Assembly: GCA_039881145.1 (NCBI GenBank)
Contig: JAYKKI010000091.1
Coordinates: 2,532,001 to 2,596,000 of the forward strand
DNA from: Druceiella hillmani
Lineage: Eukaryota > Arthropoda > Insecta > Lepidoptera > Hepialidae
Reading direction: 5' to 3'
Length of the DNA: 64,000 nucleotides
The notes under the pieces are model-generated. The model was not told the origin of the DNA. It was given only the letters and a program-made list of their open reading frames with translations, and did no database searches. Shown in pieces: positions 12,661 to 24,903 of the stretch; position 1 is the stretch's first letter; every line of letters begins with the position of its first letter. A program made the translations under genes and the position numbers.

Positions 12661-15600
12661 GTATAAATTTGTACATTATATGAAAATAAATAATATTTTA
12701 TATAACAATATTTTATGCATAAATAGAAAAAGGTAGATGATATGCGTCTTTACCTGATTGTACATTTTTATATCCACATCGGGAGAACCAAAACATAAAA
12801 ATTAATTTATATACATTGTTTACCTTATTATGATACGAGCCATTAACAAAAAAAAAGTGAAGAAGACGTAACAAAAATAACAGATATTGCTTGCCTTCTA
12901 CTGATAATTAGGGTACGATTTAATCCATTAATTAATGCCTCGCAATTATTCTAGTTTTATTGAAATTAAATTGTTTATCGCAATATCAAATTAGCTATTG
13001 AAATAGCAATTAGTACTTTGATCAAGCTGTAAGCAAAGAGTGGCAAGAACAACAAAAATGCATATATTTGCATGCAATACTAATGCAGATAGAAAGATAA
13101 TCTGATTGAATCAATTTCCTTTCCAAATAAAATTAAATTATTTCTTTAGAAAAGCACAAGATATGTTTATTACTAGACCGCAAAATTGTGAACATGTGTT
13201 TTATAGTAAATATACATCAACACTAACTTGTAGCTGCGACTTCGTCATTCGTCCACCAAATGTTAATTACTTAATGTTTGATTAGAGACTGAGACAGAGC
13301 AGCTGTATTTTATGCAAATATAGATAATATACATAATTAACGTTAGCAAACCTGCTTACTTTATTTAGCGAAAAACTAAAGAAATTATATTTTAAATTGT
13401 TTCAGTAAACAATTTGAATTTTGCTACCAACTAACTATAATTCCATAGTGTGATTAGAATTGGGGTACGTGACGTGCCTCGAATATCATTACCCTTTTGC
13501 ATCTTTTGAAATATTAATGCCCAATACAACAAATTACTAATTAACTGATTGTATAGTTAGGTTACTGAAATTTAATGGAATTCGAACCAAAGTGACGGAC
13601 ATTTTAATTAGTATTTAGTTTAAGGGGGTTGGATTTCAAAATATTTTACTTGAATCCGAGTAGGGATATGGTAGAGGGTTATTTTATGGTACCATTTTCC
13701 CAATGCACAAATGTATAGTTTCGGAGAAAATTAATTATGAAGATTTTAATTATCTTGAAAATTAATTTTTGGATAAATACCGTCCAAGAAACTATATAAA
13801 ATTCGTAAAAAGCGCAAAAGAAGTTCCTTTTGATAACACAGAATGAATGTCAATGCCAGTTAACAATTTATTTTTAAGTAACTTAGGTAATGGCTACATA
13901 TTAAAAAAGGCGATATTGATTATTTCTTGTAACCGTTTTTAAAAAGTTGTCATGTACTTAGTTAGATTGTCATTGTTATTTTTATTTCTTAATAATTATC
14001 TTGGATAGTTTTTTGATATGATATTTTCAGTAAATGGATATAAATTAGACTAATATTCTAATTATCCACATAATTTTCTTTGTTATGGTTATTTTTAATA
14101 TTATTTATAGCACGAAGTACAAGAATAATATGATAAGATACCACAATAAATTGTTGTGAAATAAAAAAATAATACTTTAAATGTCTCTCTTGGCTTCAAA
14201 AGATATTGAAGAAATATTTAATTCATTTTTCTAAAGTGAATTAATATCCATCTAATAAAGGTGGCGTTCGATTCCCTGCGTTATTGTGGACAGCAGGAAA
14301 TCTTGTACTCGTATCAACCACGCTACACAATCAGGCAATTGGCAAACAAGTATTATAAATTGATCACTACTTATTTCTCTCTATGAGTCAAAAATGAAAC
14401 TAATTCATGTACTATATGTAAATTATAATTAAAATTTGGCGAGTGTATGACGGATACATTAAAACATGGTCTTCAATTTGTGTAACAATTTCAGTGAAGT
14501 CAGTAACAATAACTCTTGTGTTCGAATAATACTTCTTAAATACTCCTAGAATTGACATCTTATTTGATTCTTTCGATAAGCAATTTATGAAACGTCCATG
14601 ATAATGACGTTATGTGCTTATACACCATGACCCAAAAAATAGCGTAAGTAGACGAGCCAATGATGAATTTTAATTTAATTAGGAAAAATACAAATTAATT
14701 ATTTTTCCACAATTTTTTTGTCTTTGTATCTGTTGAGAGATTCTAAATATAACTGAATGGCTATGACGATTTAGCTTCAAAAACTACTTAATTGCTTTTT
14801 TCATAGTAAATTAATTCAGTGAAAACCAGAAAGTATATGGATATCTGCTTAATTTATTGCATCATATCCTACATCTTTAGGCATTATCTTCGATGTGAAA
14901 CGTCTACTTCTTTCATTAATTATTTGCACTTCCGTTGTATGAAAATTTTTATCTTTCACAATAGAACAAAAATTCTTGTTATTTTGTACAGAACTGCTTT
15001 AACAAAATAAGAGTATTTAAATTTATTTCCATTTCTTCAATTCATTTAATTTTAGTAGATTGTTATTTAGTGAGTCCACGATGTCAGCAAACAACATTAA
15101 AATTTAACTACTGATAATTTCTTTGTTTTATTAATTTAATCCCAAAAAAAATATCCCGTACATATGGCTAATGTGTAGGCTGACCAGATTTATTATTTTA
15201 ATAGACGTGTAATGAGTACTACATACCCTTACAGTTGATGGAAATTCCTAACATTACCATGTTATACGCATATTAGTACTTGGAAATGCATTAAAATATA
15301 GGGGTACTAGTAACTCGACGTATTTCTTTTAAGAGAGGATAGATAGAGATATTAATTTTGGCTATTACAATTCCTGTCCCATTTTTGCTTCGTTTTATTG
15401 ATATCTATCATTTTCCCCTTTTATCCATACAACTCATTATTGTAGTTTCAAAAATTTCTGAAAAATAGTCTTTCAATTAAACTTCATAATTTTTATTTCT
15501 TTTATATAGAAAAGGGCCTCACTCAATTTATTTAAAAAAATAACTTAAAAAAGAGATGGCTTACTTTCAGAATAAACATTGCATCAATGGCTCAATAATA

Positions 15601-16518
15601 ATTATCGGTAATGCTAGACCGGTAGAGAAGTGATTTTTACATTTGAGGTCAAATGAAGGCTTTTATTCATCAATCGAGGGTTCGAAATATGAAAGATTTG
15701 AAGAATAATAGCCACAACCAAAGTTATAAGAAACCCCGACGTGATAGTTATAAAGACTAAAGTGCGAAAACGTCTCTACACATGTATTAAAAACAGAGGG
15801 ACCAAGATTGAAGAAAATTTGCAATTAGACAAATAATTATTGTGAATAAATATAGTTTTTTGCTAATAAATATCTATCCATAACCGTTCTTTAATTATTT
15901 TTGAAGCTACTACAGCCAGTTACGGACGTAACCTGTCTAATAATTATGATCTATTTTTATTGAACCGCGTACAATGCAACATCTGTAGCTCATTTAATAA
16001 GTAACAAAATGAGGTAGTATTTTTGAAGGAATAAGTTATAAATTTTGCTTTTTATTTTATTTTGAAAGATATCGACCATGAAAGTAAGATTTTTTGCACC
16101 GATTTAGTGAGGGGTCTCTTCGTGATAAAGAAATAATAGTTATTAAGAAGTTTAAATTTTAGGAAAAAAAATGAAAATGTTAAATATCATTACAGCAAAA
16201 TAAAATCGGGCAGGGGTTATATTAGTCACAATTATTACAAATAATTTCCTGTATCACCACTTGAAAGGAATAAGTAGAATTACAAGTAACCTGTATATCG
16301 CTAAAAGCCGATATTATTTTGTTTTATGTCGTATTTTGACATCATGTTATTTTAATATTTTCGTGTAAGTGCTGTGGAATAATTGTCATCTATCAGTCTC
16401 TATTCGGGAACAAGTACTATATGCAGTAATTATGCAACGCAATCTCGTTTATTAAATACCAACGTCAAAAGAGGTAGCAACACAAAATTTAAATATAATT
16501 TCAATATTAAAAGTAAAA

Positions 16519-16519
<1 letters not shown>

Positions 16520-16566
<47 letters not shown>

Positions 16567-16890
16567 GCACACATGCACACACGCACACACGCACACACGC
16601 ACACACGCCCACACGCCCACACGCACACACGCACACACGCACACACACGCACACACACGCACACACACGCACACACACGCGCACACACGCACACACGCGC
16701 ACACACGCGCACACACGCGCACACACGCGCACACACGCGCACACACGCGCACACACGCGCACACACGCGCACACACGCGCACACACGCACACACACGCAC
16801 ACACACGCACACACACGCACACACACGCACACACACGCACACACACGCACACACACGCACACACACGCACACACACGCACACACACATAC

Positions 16891-16921
<31 letters not shown>
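16520..16921. repeat. Compound (AT)n / (CA)n(CG) microsatellite
   Basis: An AT run (16520-16562) is followed by about 320 bases of CA repeats broken regularly by CG or GC. The units are first 8 bases (ACACACGC), then 10 bases (ACACACACGC), then 10 bases with a double GC (ACACACGCGC), then 10-base units again. A short ATAC run and a second AT run end it. Almost the whole 400 bases alternate purine and pyrimidine. All six-frame open readings here are artefacts. Confidence 0.97.
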
Positions 16922-17379
16922 GTATATCTATTTCAGCACAAACATATTTTTTCTAGCCTAACTGATATTTTAATCCGAACTTTATTATCTTACGAGTGCT
17001 TTCATCACAAAAGCGATAAGTGCTCCTTTTAATGAGCATATGTATTTTGTCACATCTATTCGTACACTTTCAAAGAGAGCAAATATTATACCTTTTGTCT
17101 TCTAGACATAGTTGAATCCAAACTTGAATATCTATATACCCCAAGCAACTAAATTATTTTATGTTCTCCATTTAAATTTGCTAAACACATATTTTTCCTG
17201 ATAAAAGAAATTGATAAGATTTTCCTCATAAAAGAGATTGAGAATATCTATTCTCAATATATACATAAGAAAACCTCTTTCATAGGCTGACGTCTAGATA
17301 AGACGTATACTTCGACCTTTCAACTACCTTAAATTTATTTTCGTCCTTATTTTGCGATCACTCTCATAGCACATAGGTA

Positions 17380-17665
17380 TGTAAAGAGCGACAAAAGTTT
17401 AGATACACTTTTGTATCGTCAAAACGAGATTTTGTGGCGAGCCTGCTATCACTGTGTCATGTAACTACATTCTCCTCGAATAACGTAAGAAGCGGGGTGA
17501 AGATCGCGGATCCATCAATCAGGGTTAATGGACTGTGGCTGGCGCGCATGTGAGATGCATGCCCGATTGTTATGGCCGCAGATGACAAATGACTCTAATG
17601 AATGCATTCGGCGCGCGCGATCTATTACGCGAATCTATTGTGGACGAATAATTTTGGTGGTATTA
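17380..17665. promoter_or_regulatory. GC-rich island with second copy of the PBX/HOX-like module
   Basis: A CpG-containing block (GGCGCGCATG, CGGCGCGCGCGATC) lies in AT-rich surroundings. Positions 17509-17540 repeat the module seen at 12523-12554: ATCCATCAATCA, then GTTAATGGA, then GGCTG. Additional ATTA/TAAT cores follow. The open frame 17528-17725 has no recognisable motif and I regard it as chance. The mariner insertion begins 85 bases downstream. A regulatory role is inference. Confidence 0.33.
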
Positions 17666-17747
17666 AATAATAGGCGGTCGATTGAGATGTTGAAATTATT
17701 TGTTGGTTTCCTGTTAACATTTTGAAGATTATACGTATAAGTATATA

Positions 17748-18651
17748 TATTGGGTTGGCTAATAAATTTATAACCCCGAATTGCTGTCAACAATTTTTAT
17801 TAAAAAAATTATGTCATACTAAATTTAATTTAAGTATGCGCCAATATCTACTACTTTCCGCCATCTAGTTGGCAGTGACAATATGGCTTTCTTGTAAAAT
17901 TCCGGTGACTTTAAATCAAAAAACTGTGCGAGGTCGTTTTGGAGTATTGCTCAGTATTGCAGTCTTTAACGACGAATTATTTTTCGTGTATCTTCTTTAA
18001 CATTAAATATTTTTTGCGCTTATGGTTAACGTATGTTACTCCTCATTGCAAGTTACTAACTGATTCAGCCAGTCGAAGTTACGTTTCAGTGTTAATAACT
18101 GTTGACAAGTATCAACTCTACATTGAAGGTGTGATATGATGAAAACTCGTGGGACACCCACACACTGTATTTCGAAACTTTCCCCAATTCGTGCAAATGT
18201 GTTTATATAGTGCTATGACTGCAGTGTAGGTCGTCTGCCAATTGACGAGTCATCAGTCGAGGATCCTCCTCAATTATGGGTCGTAATCATTGAACGTTAT
18301 GACATCCGGTACGGGGTTCATCCTCAAGATTGTAGTCCTCATTCCTGAACTTTCTGAACCAAATCTTTGCTATCGTGTAACACACCATGGATTCGCCCAT
18401 CGAATGACATATATTATTTGTGGCAGTCTTTGCATCGTGACCCAGAAGAAATTCGTAAAGTAATAGAATCCGCATTTGATATCGATTTAAATCCATTATC
18501 TTTTACGTAATTCACTTAAAGCTTCAGCACTGACTGTTGTCGACTCTTTGCACTTTGGCCTATTTATACCATACAGTACCTTCTAGAAGTTTCGAGAATA
18601 TTTCTAGAAAAGTCCCGAAGTTGTGGTTAAAACTTACTAGCCAACCTAATA
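17748..18651 (-). mobile_element. Deleted mariner transposon with TA target duplication
   Basis: The element body is 17750-18649 (900 bases). It has terminal inverted repeats beginning TTGGGTTGGCTAATAA at the left and, read inward from the right, TTAGGTTGGCTAGTAA. A TA dinucleotide flanks each end (17748-17749 and 18650-18651), the target duplication expected for mariner. Full elements are about 1.3 kb, so some 400 bases are missing. The transposase relic inside is on the minus strand. The terminal sequence is of the mariner (not Tc1) type. Confidence 0.9.
17825..18496 (-). pseudogene. Mariner transposase remnant, internally deleted
   Basis: Reading on the minus strand, the frame from 18496 to 18287 gives the N-terminal helix-turn-helix region of a mariner transposase (LLYEFLLGHDAKTA, then WFRKFRNEDYNLEDEPRTG). 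Further fragments follow after a frame change: RVDTCQQLLTLKRNFDWLNQLV near 18120-18060, just upstream of where the first catalytic Asp of the family lies. The block holding most of the catalytic domain is missing. The typical C-terminus reappears at about 17930-17825 (SPEFYKKAILSLPTRWRKV), ending at a stop at 17825-17827. A normal transposase has about 345 residues; this copy cannot encode one. It could still act as a non-autonomous element, since both termini are present. Confidence 0.88.
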
Positions 18652-20776
18652 TTATGGACATAGTTAAATGAAGTAAATGTGGACAAGTGCTACATACACA
18701 TAGAATCTATACTCTATTAAACGATGTCTGTGGACAAATTTTTCAAGCAGAATCATAAAATCTCAGTGAAATCTGAAACATTTTACTGTTAATTCCTCAT
18801 ATTTTCAATCCTCAAATAAACGGCATGACTTGGTCTTTGATACACAAATGAACCTATGGGTTTTCAGCATGGGCAATGTCAAAATAAGATACGAATATGA
18901 TTTTTTAAAGTGATGCTATATTAACTACAGCAATGAAGCTTATTTGCAAACGTAAATAAAACCGTCAGATAAATGTATAGAAAGGTACTAAAGGAACTAT
19001 GTATAAATGATTTAGGTATCAGATTTTAAAGGCCAAACGTCAATTTAAGTTTGTGGATGAAATTTTCATGTATTCATAATTAGCTGTGTATTAGTAACAC
19101 AACCGGGAAAGCGATCTTTTCTACATGCCGGTGCGATGCCCAAGTGTCGAGAATATCTCCTTCATTTAGTTCATGTAAGGCAATGCCACGTTTTTGAGGT
19201 TTACCTCCATAATTTTTTTTCGGATTCCGCTGCGATTGGCAGCTTCAGCCAATAAGAAAAACGGACTTGGCATAAATCACGATACTATATAGCAACAATA
19301 CACATTGCTTCATTTCGCCACCAGATTACACATGAGACATTAGTGAACAGAGAGTAATTTAGCTACAAATCTGCATCGCCAAAAAAAAAAGAATGCAACT
19401 GGTTTTTTAAAAAATATTACACAACAATTGAGAAGGTACAACTAGATGGTATTATAAAACTAAATAAATATTAAAAACTGTTTATATTTTCCAGATTCTA
19501 TAATTTTCAATGTACCTATAAATTATTTAAGCAAAATTTAAGTTGAACATAATATAATAATTTAACAATTATTTATTTAATTAATAAACGTGATAGGAGG
19601 AAAAACTTTGTAGTCAATTCATTTATCCAATATCAACGTATTATCAAAAATTTAAAAAAAAACATTTATAATTCTTTGACTTAAATCACGGATTAATACT
19701 AAATAAGTCTGATTCATGCGATAATTCGAAACCAAATGTTCAAATTACATCTAAACGTGGCTCGACATATTTAGATACATTTTTGTTTATGTTTTACATT
19801 TTTGGTTCGATACTCAGTATTTTCAGTCAGCTTTTTTGTCATCAAACATTTTCGACAAAGTGAGGTTTCACTTCAAAAATGAAACATACATTTTTACTTT
19901 GATATATTTGAAGATATAAAACTTGATTTGCGACAAATATCAGATCTACAATATACGAAATCCTAAAAATAAATGTAAAATGTCGAGCATTATTAAAGTG
20001 GAACGTATGGTTATTTCACAAGTCCATTTATACTCATCTTAGAAGTATATCGGATTGAAATCACGTACGAAGAAAACTGTTTAGATGATTGACCGAGCGA
20101 TGGTCGCGCAAATAATGAGGCATAAAGGTATTTTAAACCTATTATCATACATCGTGTACAATATTATGCCAAAGAAGTTCCAGTACGAAAGCTGAACCTT
20201 GGCAATTTAGAAGTAAAAGGAGAATAAATTTAACTAATAACAATAACATAAAATGCATTAAAGGACTTTACATTTCAGAGTTGGAAAAGGGCTGAGAAGT
20301 TTTGATTATTTAGTAAGAAAACATTGAAGAAAAATAAAATATACGACAAATTAGTAAAAATACTAATAATATAAATATCTCAAAAAAACTATAAGTGTAC
20401 GTTAAAAAACAGTAGTTTTACTAATATTTTTATTAGAGCCATATCAGATTTGTTAACATTCGTGCTAGTCCATCGAACAAAAGGACTCTATAACCACCGT
20501 TAGTGAAGTCAAATAGGGCGAAATAACGGCTCAACATCGCAATGAAAGGAAGTTGAAAATTTGTTTTACAAATTTATTATCTCAATTAACTTCGCTGTGT
20601 ATAAATTTCATACAAAGTAGGTACTCTTTGTTTGCAGAATAATGTTACAAGTCTTGCCATCGCAGATAACATCGTATATTGTTTTATAGAAAATATACGG
20701 TCCTTAATGTTTTACTCTTGGAAAATGATATTTGTGTAGTTATTGCTTCATACTAATTTGTCAATTTCTTCTTTAG
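18652..20776. other. AT-rich non-coding stretch
   Basis: No gene recognised. At 19230-19255 two CCAAT cores face each other (ATTGGCAGCTTCAGCCAAT), and a TATA-like ACTATATAGC lies about 30 bases further on. No open frame follows, so I do not call a promoter. Confidence 0.5.
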
Positions 20777-20980
20777 GGTAGATTGGTGGGATAAACTGCT
20801 CCACGATGAACGTCAGAATGTTTATTTTCTCGACGATTATTTGGTCGACGCAAGGTCTGTACTTCCTAAAGCCGGCCTAGTTCTCTTTAAACTTCTCGTA
20901 GACCTTGTCCTTGATGCGGTTGAGAATAGCTCATGGGAAGACCACCGTGAACAGGGCAATGTCTCGCCAATTAAAAATAA
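20777..20980 (-). pseudogene. LINE reverse-transcriptase fragment
   Basis: Read on the minus strand from about 20980 down, the segment gives NWRDIAL, then AILNRIKDKVYEKFKEN, then AGFRKYRPCVDQI, with two in-frame stops. This order (NWRGI, then LLNRI, then QAGFR..R.CVDQI) is the N-terminal part of the reverse-transcriptase domain of non-LTR retrotransposons, particularly RTE-like ones. Only about 65 codons survive, and the catalytic YADD region is absent. The plus-strand open frame 20841-21023 is the shadow of this fragment. It lies just upstream of a fragment of an unrelated dispersed repeat (21110-21290). Confidence 0.7.
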
Positions 20981-21109
20981 CAAATATATGCCTAAGTATA
21001 TAAGCCTAAATCACTATGCGTAAAATTTTAATGCACCTAGCAGATATAAAGAACTCTTTTTGGGGAGAAAACTAGAACGTGAATTCTAAATTTCATAGTT
21101 CTTATGATA

Positions 21110-21290
21110 TTCACAATAATTTTAGGTCCGTAAAAATATACTCGGCAACATATTTAAATAATGAAAAATTATATTAATATTTGTGAATAGTTTAATAGAA
21201 ATACAATTGTATATATCCTCAAATGTTTTATATGCCTAAGTATGTACGGAACGATTATAATGCGAGTTCTACTCGTACTTAACAAGTTTA
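21110..21290 (+). repeat. 3' fragment of a dispersed lepidopteran repeat
   Basis: The segment from GAATAGTTTAATAGAAATAC to ACTCGTACTTAACAAG aligns by eye with the 3' end of the repeat copy at 62243-63168, including GCCTAAGTATGTACGGAAC and GCGAGTTCTACTCGTACTT. The 5' part is missing or too diverged to recognise. It is one of three copies in the window. Confidence 0.65.
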
Positions 21291-22074
21291 TCGTATGTTA
21301 GTTTATCTTTAATCAACAATGTACATATTCTATTATTGTTATATATTTAAAACTTTATGTGTACAATTTGTTTGAAAATATTGTTTTAGAAACATTCATT
21401 TCACATTTTTTAATATCCACTTTATTTTATTGAAGAGGATGTAAATTAGTATTTGAAAAATATATGATTTCTATAAGTAAAACTGAAGTGAGTGAAAAAA
21501 ATTATCGCTGAGTATTTTGGAATAAATATACGTTAATTTGATTTACAATTCTTGATTACTACTGAAGGACGGATTTTTTCAAGTGAAGGATGTGTGAGGG
21601 ACTTATTCATTTTATATATCCCATATATATCATGACCTACCCTCAAAAATGAGTCTTGTATATTACCGAATGTTTCCACTAATAGATTCTTAGTATTGCT
21701 TTGATGTAGTCTCTTAAACAGATATAATTTTGTACACCATAACCTTAAAGTAACAAACAGTAGGAAGCTAAAACTAAACAGATCAAAATTCCTAATACAA
21801 ATGTGGCTAATATAATACTAATATTATCCCATCATTTTAAATAGCCATCTCTGAGGAAAAACTTGAACAGTCTCAGATCCCAAGTCACTTTTTTTCGAGT
21901 CTTTCTCTACTGAGAGAACCATACATAATTTGAAACTAAATTAAAAATATTTATTTTCATCGAAAGCATTCTAGAACATCGCCGTTCGAAGACTTTTTAA
22001 AATTTTGCAAAGTAACATTTCATTACATAAAAAAATGTTCAATTGAAGAGTTTACTGCGCTGTATTACCGAACC

Positions 22075-22300
22075 ATAACAATCAAACGTATCTACCGAGT
22101 ACGCACCGCCCTTCGCATTATTGCTTTCCTCTCATCTCGCCGTCTCGCCGCACATAGGCCCAGGTGCGTAGGCACGCGGCTCTCTCTCCGCACCAGACGC
22201 CGACTGTTTACGTACTCCGTAGTAGCGAGCGACCCTACTCCCGGTTGCCATGGTAATGCGTGTCTACGACGGATAATTGCATCTCCGACCCCGCCTTTTT
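22075..22300. promoter_or_regulatory. GC-rich island with X-box-like motif
   Basis: About 220 bases are strikingly GC- and CpG-rich for this window. Positions 22244-22257 read GTTGCCATGGTAAT, very close to the RFX X-box consensus, a near-palindrome of GTTGCC/GGYAAC type. Downstream is CCTTTTTTATGGGCAG, a TTTATGG core of the kind bound by Caudal/AbdB-class homeodomains. No open frame crosses the block. It could be a promoter or enhancer of a gene outside the window; this is inference. Confidence 0.35.
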
Positions 22301-24837
22301 TATGGGCAGCTCCATAGTTAGGATAACTTTAACTATAACATCTTAACTGCCAACGTATACATATGTATCTGGGTTTTGATATGAGCTTATATATAAAAAA
22401 AACTAAACATACTTTTTGTATATTTTGTTCATTAGCGGTTGTTTTATTTCCTTATTTCTATCTTAACTTCTAGGTTGTAAATTACTATTTTTTATGTTAA
22501 GTAAACATGGCAAAATCTTTATACTGACCAATGCTATTCAATCGTCGACTGACTGCCGACCGCATATATTGCTAGAGTATTATTGTGTAATATTTTACCA
22601 CAGTTAAGTCACCTTTATTACAAAAATTTTATTAGTAATATTTTAAAAATGATTATACTTCAATAAGAATGTTTGCGTGATCACTTACGTGTCCGTGTGT
22701 GCGATTAATTATGTTAATGCACAATCGATCCTTCTTATAAAACAAAAGCAGGCAATTAGACACAGCTTTAAAGATAAAAGACAATGATCACAGGAAGTAA
22801 AATTGATAACAATTCAATGGGGCCTTCGGGCAAATAGACTTCAAAAAATGCCTATTAGAAAGTAGCAATTTCAGGAAGTCATAAAGGGTTTCAGGAAAAT
22901 CGTAATACTCACACGTATTACAACATGTATCTTGAATGTAAATCTAATATTCAATTTCTAAAATCTGAGAATAACTATTTATGGTTTCATCCTTAAAGTC
23001 AGATAAACGTCACAGCAGGTATAAAACAAAATTACGGGAACTGAACATAAGGTGACAGTGGTAAGTTTTTAAGCCGGCTCTGGTCTCTCGGGTAAAGGAT
23101 CAATTTGCCGTTGATTAAGTAAAATTACGTACGGGGATGTAAGAAAACTGTTTAGACGTCCGAATAAGAATAAGAAGGGCCGAACAGATTAAACGATATT
23201 TAAAAGTAAAATGTCAAAGTGAAAGGAAGATCTAAAATAATATTACATAATCAATCGATTAATCCGGTAGAAAATGATAAATACATATTTAATTATTAGA
23301 TGAATTAAAAAAATTAATAAGAACAGTCTGTAAAGCTCTGTAAGTCACTTTGATCAGTTTTACAAAAGCACAACATCGTGGCATATATTAAATAAACTGT
23401 CCGTTTCCAGAAACAATGTTTGCGGTTATTTTTTACTATTTCACTCAAATTATAAATTCAGTCAATCGTGTGATCTAAACTGCAAGAGTAGACGCTATCG
23501 TACCCTCGCACGGTGGCAGAGAAAACAAGCCAAGTGTCAAGATTGATAGTTCTACTATATGCACGATGTCACCCGCTCTTGCGATGAAACCGACACGCTA
23601 TTGATCGGTATTTAACTATTTGAAATTGTTCCAAAGTTTATGTGTATTTAAATATATTTTATTCTTTCAGATGAGACAACTAGTTTTGTTACGATATCCT
23701 ACCGCATAAAGTCGATAAAATGGAGATAGAAGTTTCTATATAATGTTGAATTCCATCAGGTTTAAATGAATGGTATTGTTGTTAGATTAGTACGTATAAA
23801 TGATTACGCTAACTAAGCACTGCAATATAAAATACTCGCCAAGTACCTCTGTCATTTAGGATACATACTTACAGGCAAGCATAATTACAATCGTCAGACT
23901 TTGAACCGAATTTATTTTTTTATTTCTAGTGCCTACCCTAATTATTGTACTCTATCCTCAGTTTGGGTTGATTCCAGAAAAGATTTTTGTATCTACTATG
24001 TCATTAAATAAACATGGAGAATTTGTTGTACTAATTTTCCATAACTAAATAACACAATACAATCAAATGTATATGCATATAAAGTTCAAATGTTATTCAC
24101 AAAAATTCAGAAACGTTATATAATTTTGTAACTCTATACACGCTTAAAACAAATATTCTATCTCATTCTATCCCTTAAAACTAGTTAAAAAACAGATACA
24201 AAACATACAGAAACAACACTGACAATATTATTTTTCTGATATGCAATATACCGCCAAGATTCCCTTCGAAACACAATCTCCTCGACAAAAGACTGAAATG
24301 TAAATATAAAGAGCACAATCCCGCATCGGATTGTCCTAGTTTCGCGCCCAGCTAGAACTACAGATGCGATAAAGCATGCCCGTTGCATACATTGAATTAT
24401 TGTGGGCTGTTTTTTCCTGTCACGGCTTTTAAATTTTACCTCACAATATCTACGGGTAACAATGATAACAGCAAAAGTAATGAACGTCTCTAAGTTTCTG
24501 CTATTTGTTCACAAACCGATAAAAAAAGAAGACCGGGCACTTTGGGCCACTAAACGCTATCGAACACAAAGAGATCACATGAATGGATAGAGGGACACAA
24601 GCCAAACAAAGCACATTATCGTCACATTGTAGTTCAAAACATGAATTCTCGCAAAAACACAATTTTTACAAATGAAATTAGGTTATCTTTGTCATACATT
24701 TTCTACTTTTAATCAAATATAATTGCCAATATAATACAAAAAATCATCAGTTATAGTGTTTTCTAAACAAATACTATTGTAATGAGAGTATAAATAACAT
24801 TTAAATGGGTAGCTCATCATCACTTGTCAGGAGTGTG

Positions 24838-24871
24838 CGAGCGTGCGCGCGTCTGTGCGGGCGGCGGGCGG

Positions 24872-24902
<31 letters not shown>

Positions 24903-24903
24903 T
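24838..24903. repeat. GC-rich CGTG tetranucleotide tract
   Basis: A degenerate GCG/GGC-rich run (GGCGGCGGGCGGGCG) leads into about seven CGTG tetranucleotides. This is a simple-sequence repeat that stands out in an AT-rich region. Confidence 0.93.

Larger units (their letters stand above)
10991..17749. other. AT-rich non-coding stretch with two large microsatellites
   Basis: No gene recognised. It contains the AT tract at 11309-11374, the shared motif at 12523-12554 and the compound microsatellite at 16520-16921. The long open frames over 16383-17032 on both strands (Thr/His or Val/Cys repeats) are products of the CA/CG repeat. A palindrome TTGAGAATATCTATTCTCAA lies near 17237. Confidence 0.6.

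Noticed and set aside
14262..14330. GTTCGATTCCC followed by CCTGCGTTATTGTGGACAGCAGG, reminiscent of a tRNA T-arm or SINE
   Set aside because: Only a B-box-like piece; no A box or SINE body recognised.
15609..15680. tRNA-like or SINE-like segment (CTAGACCGGTAGAG ... GAGGGTTCGAAAT)
   Set aside because: An A-box-like and B-box-like pair is present, but no cloverleaf with paired acceptor stem could be formed by eye.
16383..17032. Six long overlapping open frames of Thr/His, Val/Cys or Ala/His repeats on both strands
   Set aside because: They translate the CA/CG and AT microsatellite; a repeat free of stops in all frames gives long frames by default.
17528..17725. 65-codon open frame in the GC-rich island near 17.5 kb
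   Set aside because: No domain or start context; GC-rich non-coding DNA often lacks stops over this length. The regulatory reading explains it better.
19228..19300. Opposed CCAAT cores followed by a TATA-like ACTATATAGC, as in a promoter
   Set aside because: No initiator at the right spacing that I trust and no open frame or transcript-like sequence downstream.
20841..21023. 60-codon plus-strand open frame with protein-like composition
   Set aside because: It is the antisense shadow of a LINE reverse-transcriptase fragment read on the minus strand.
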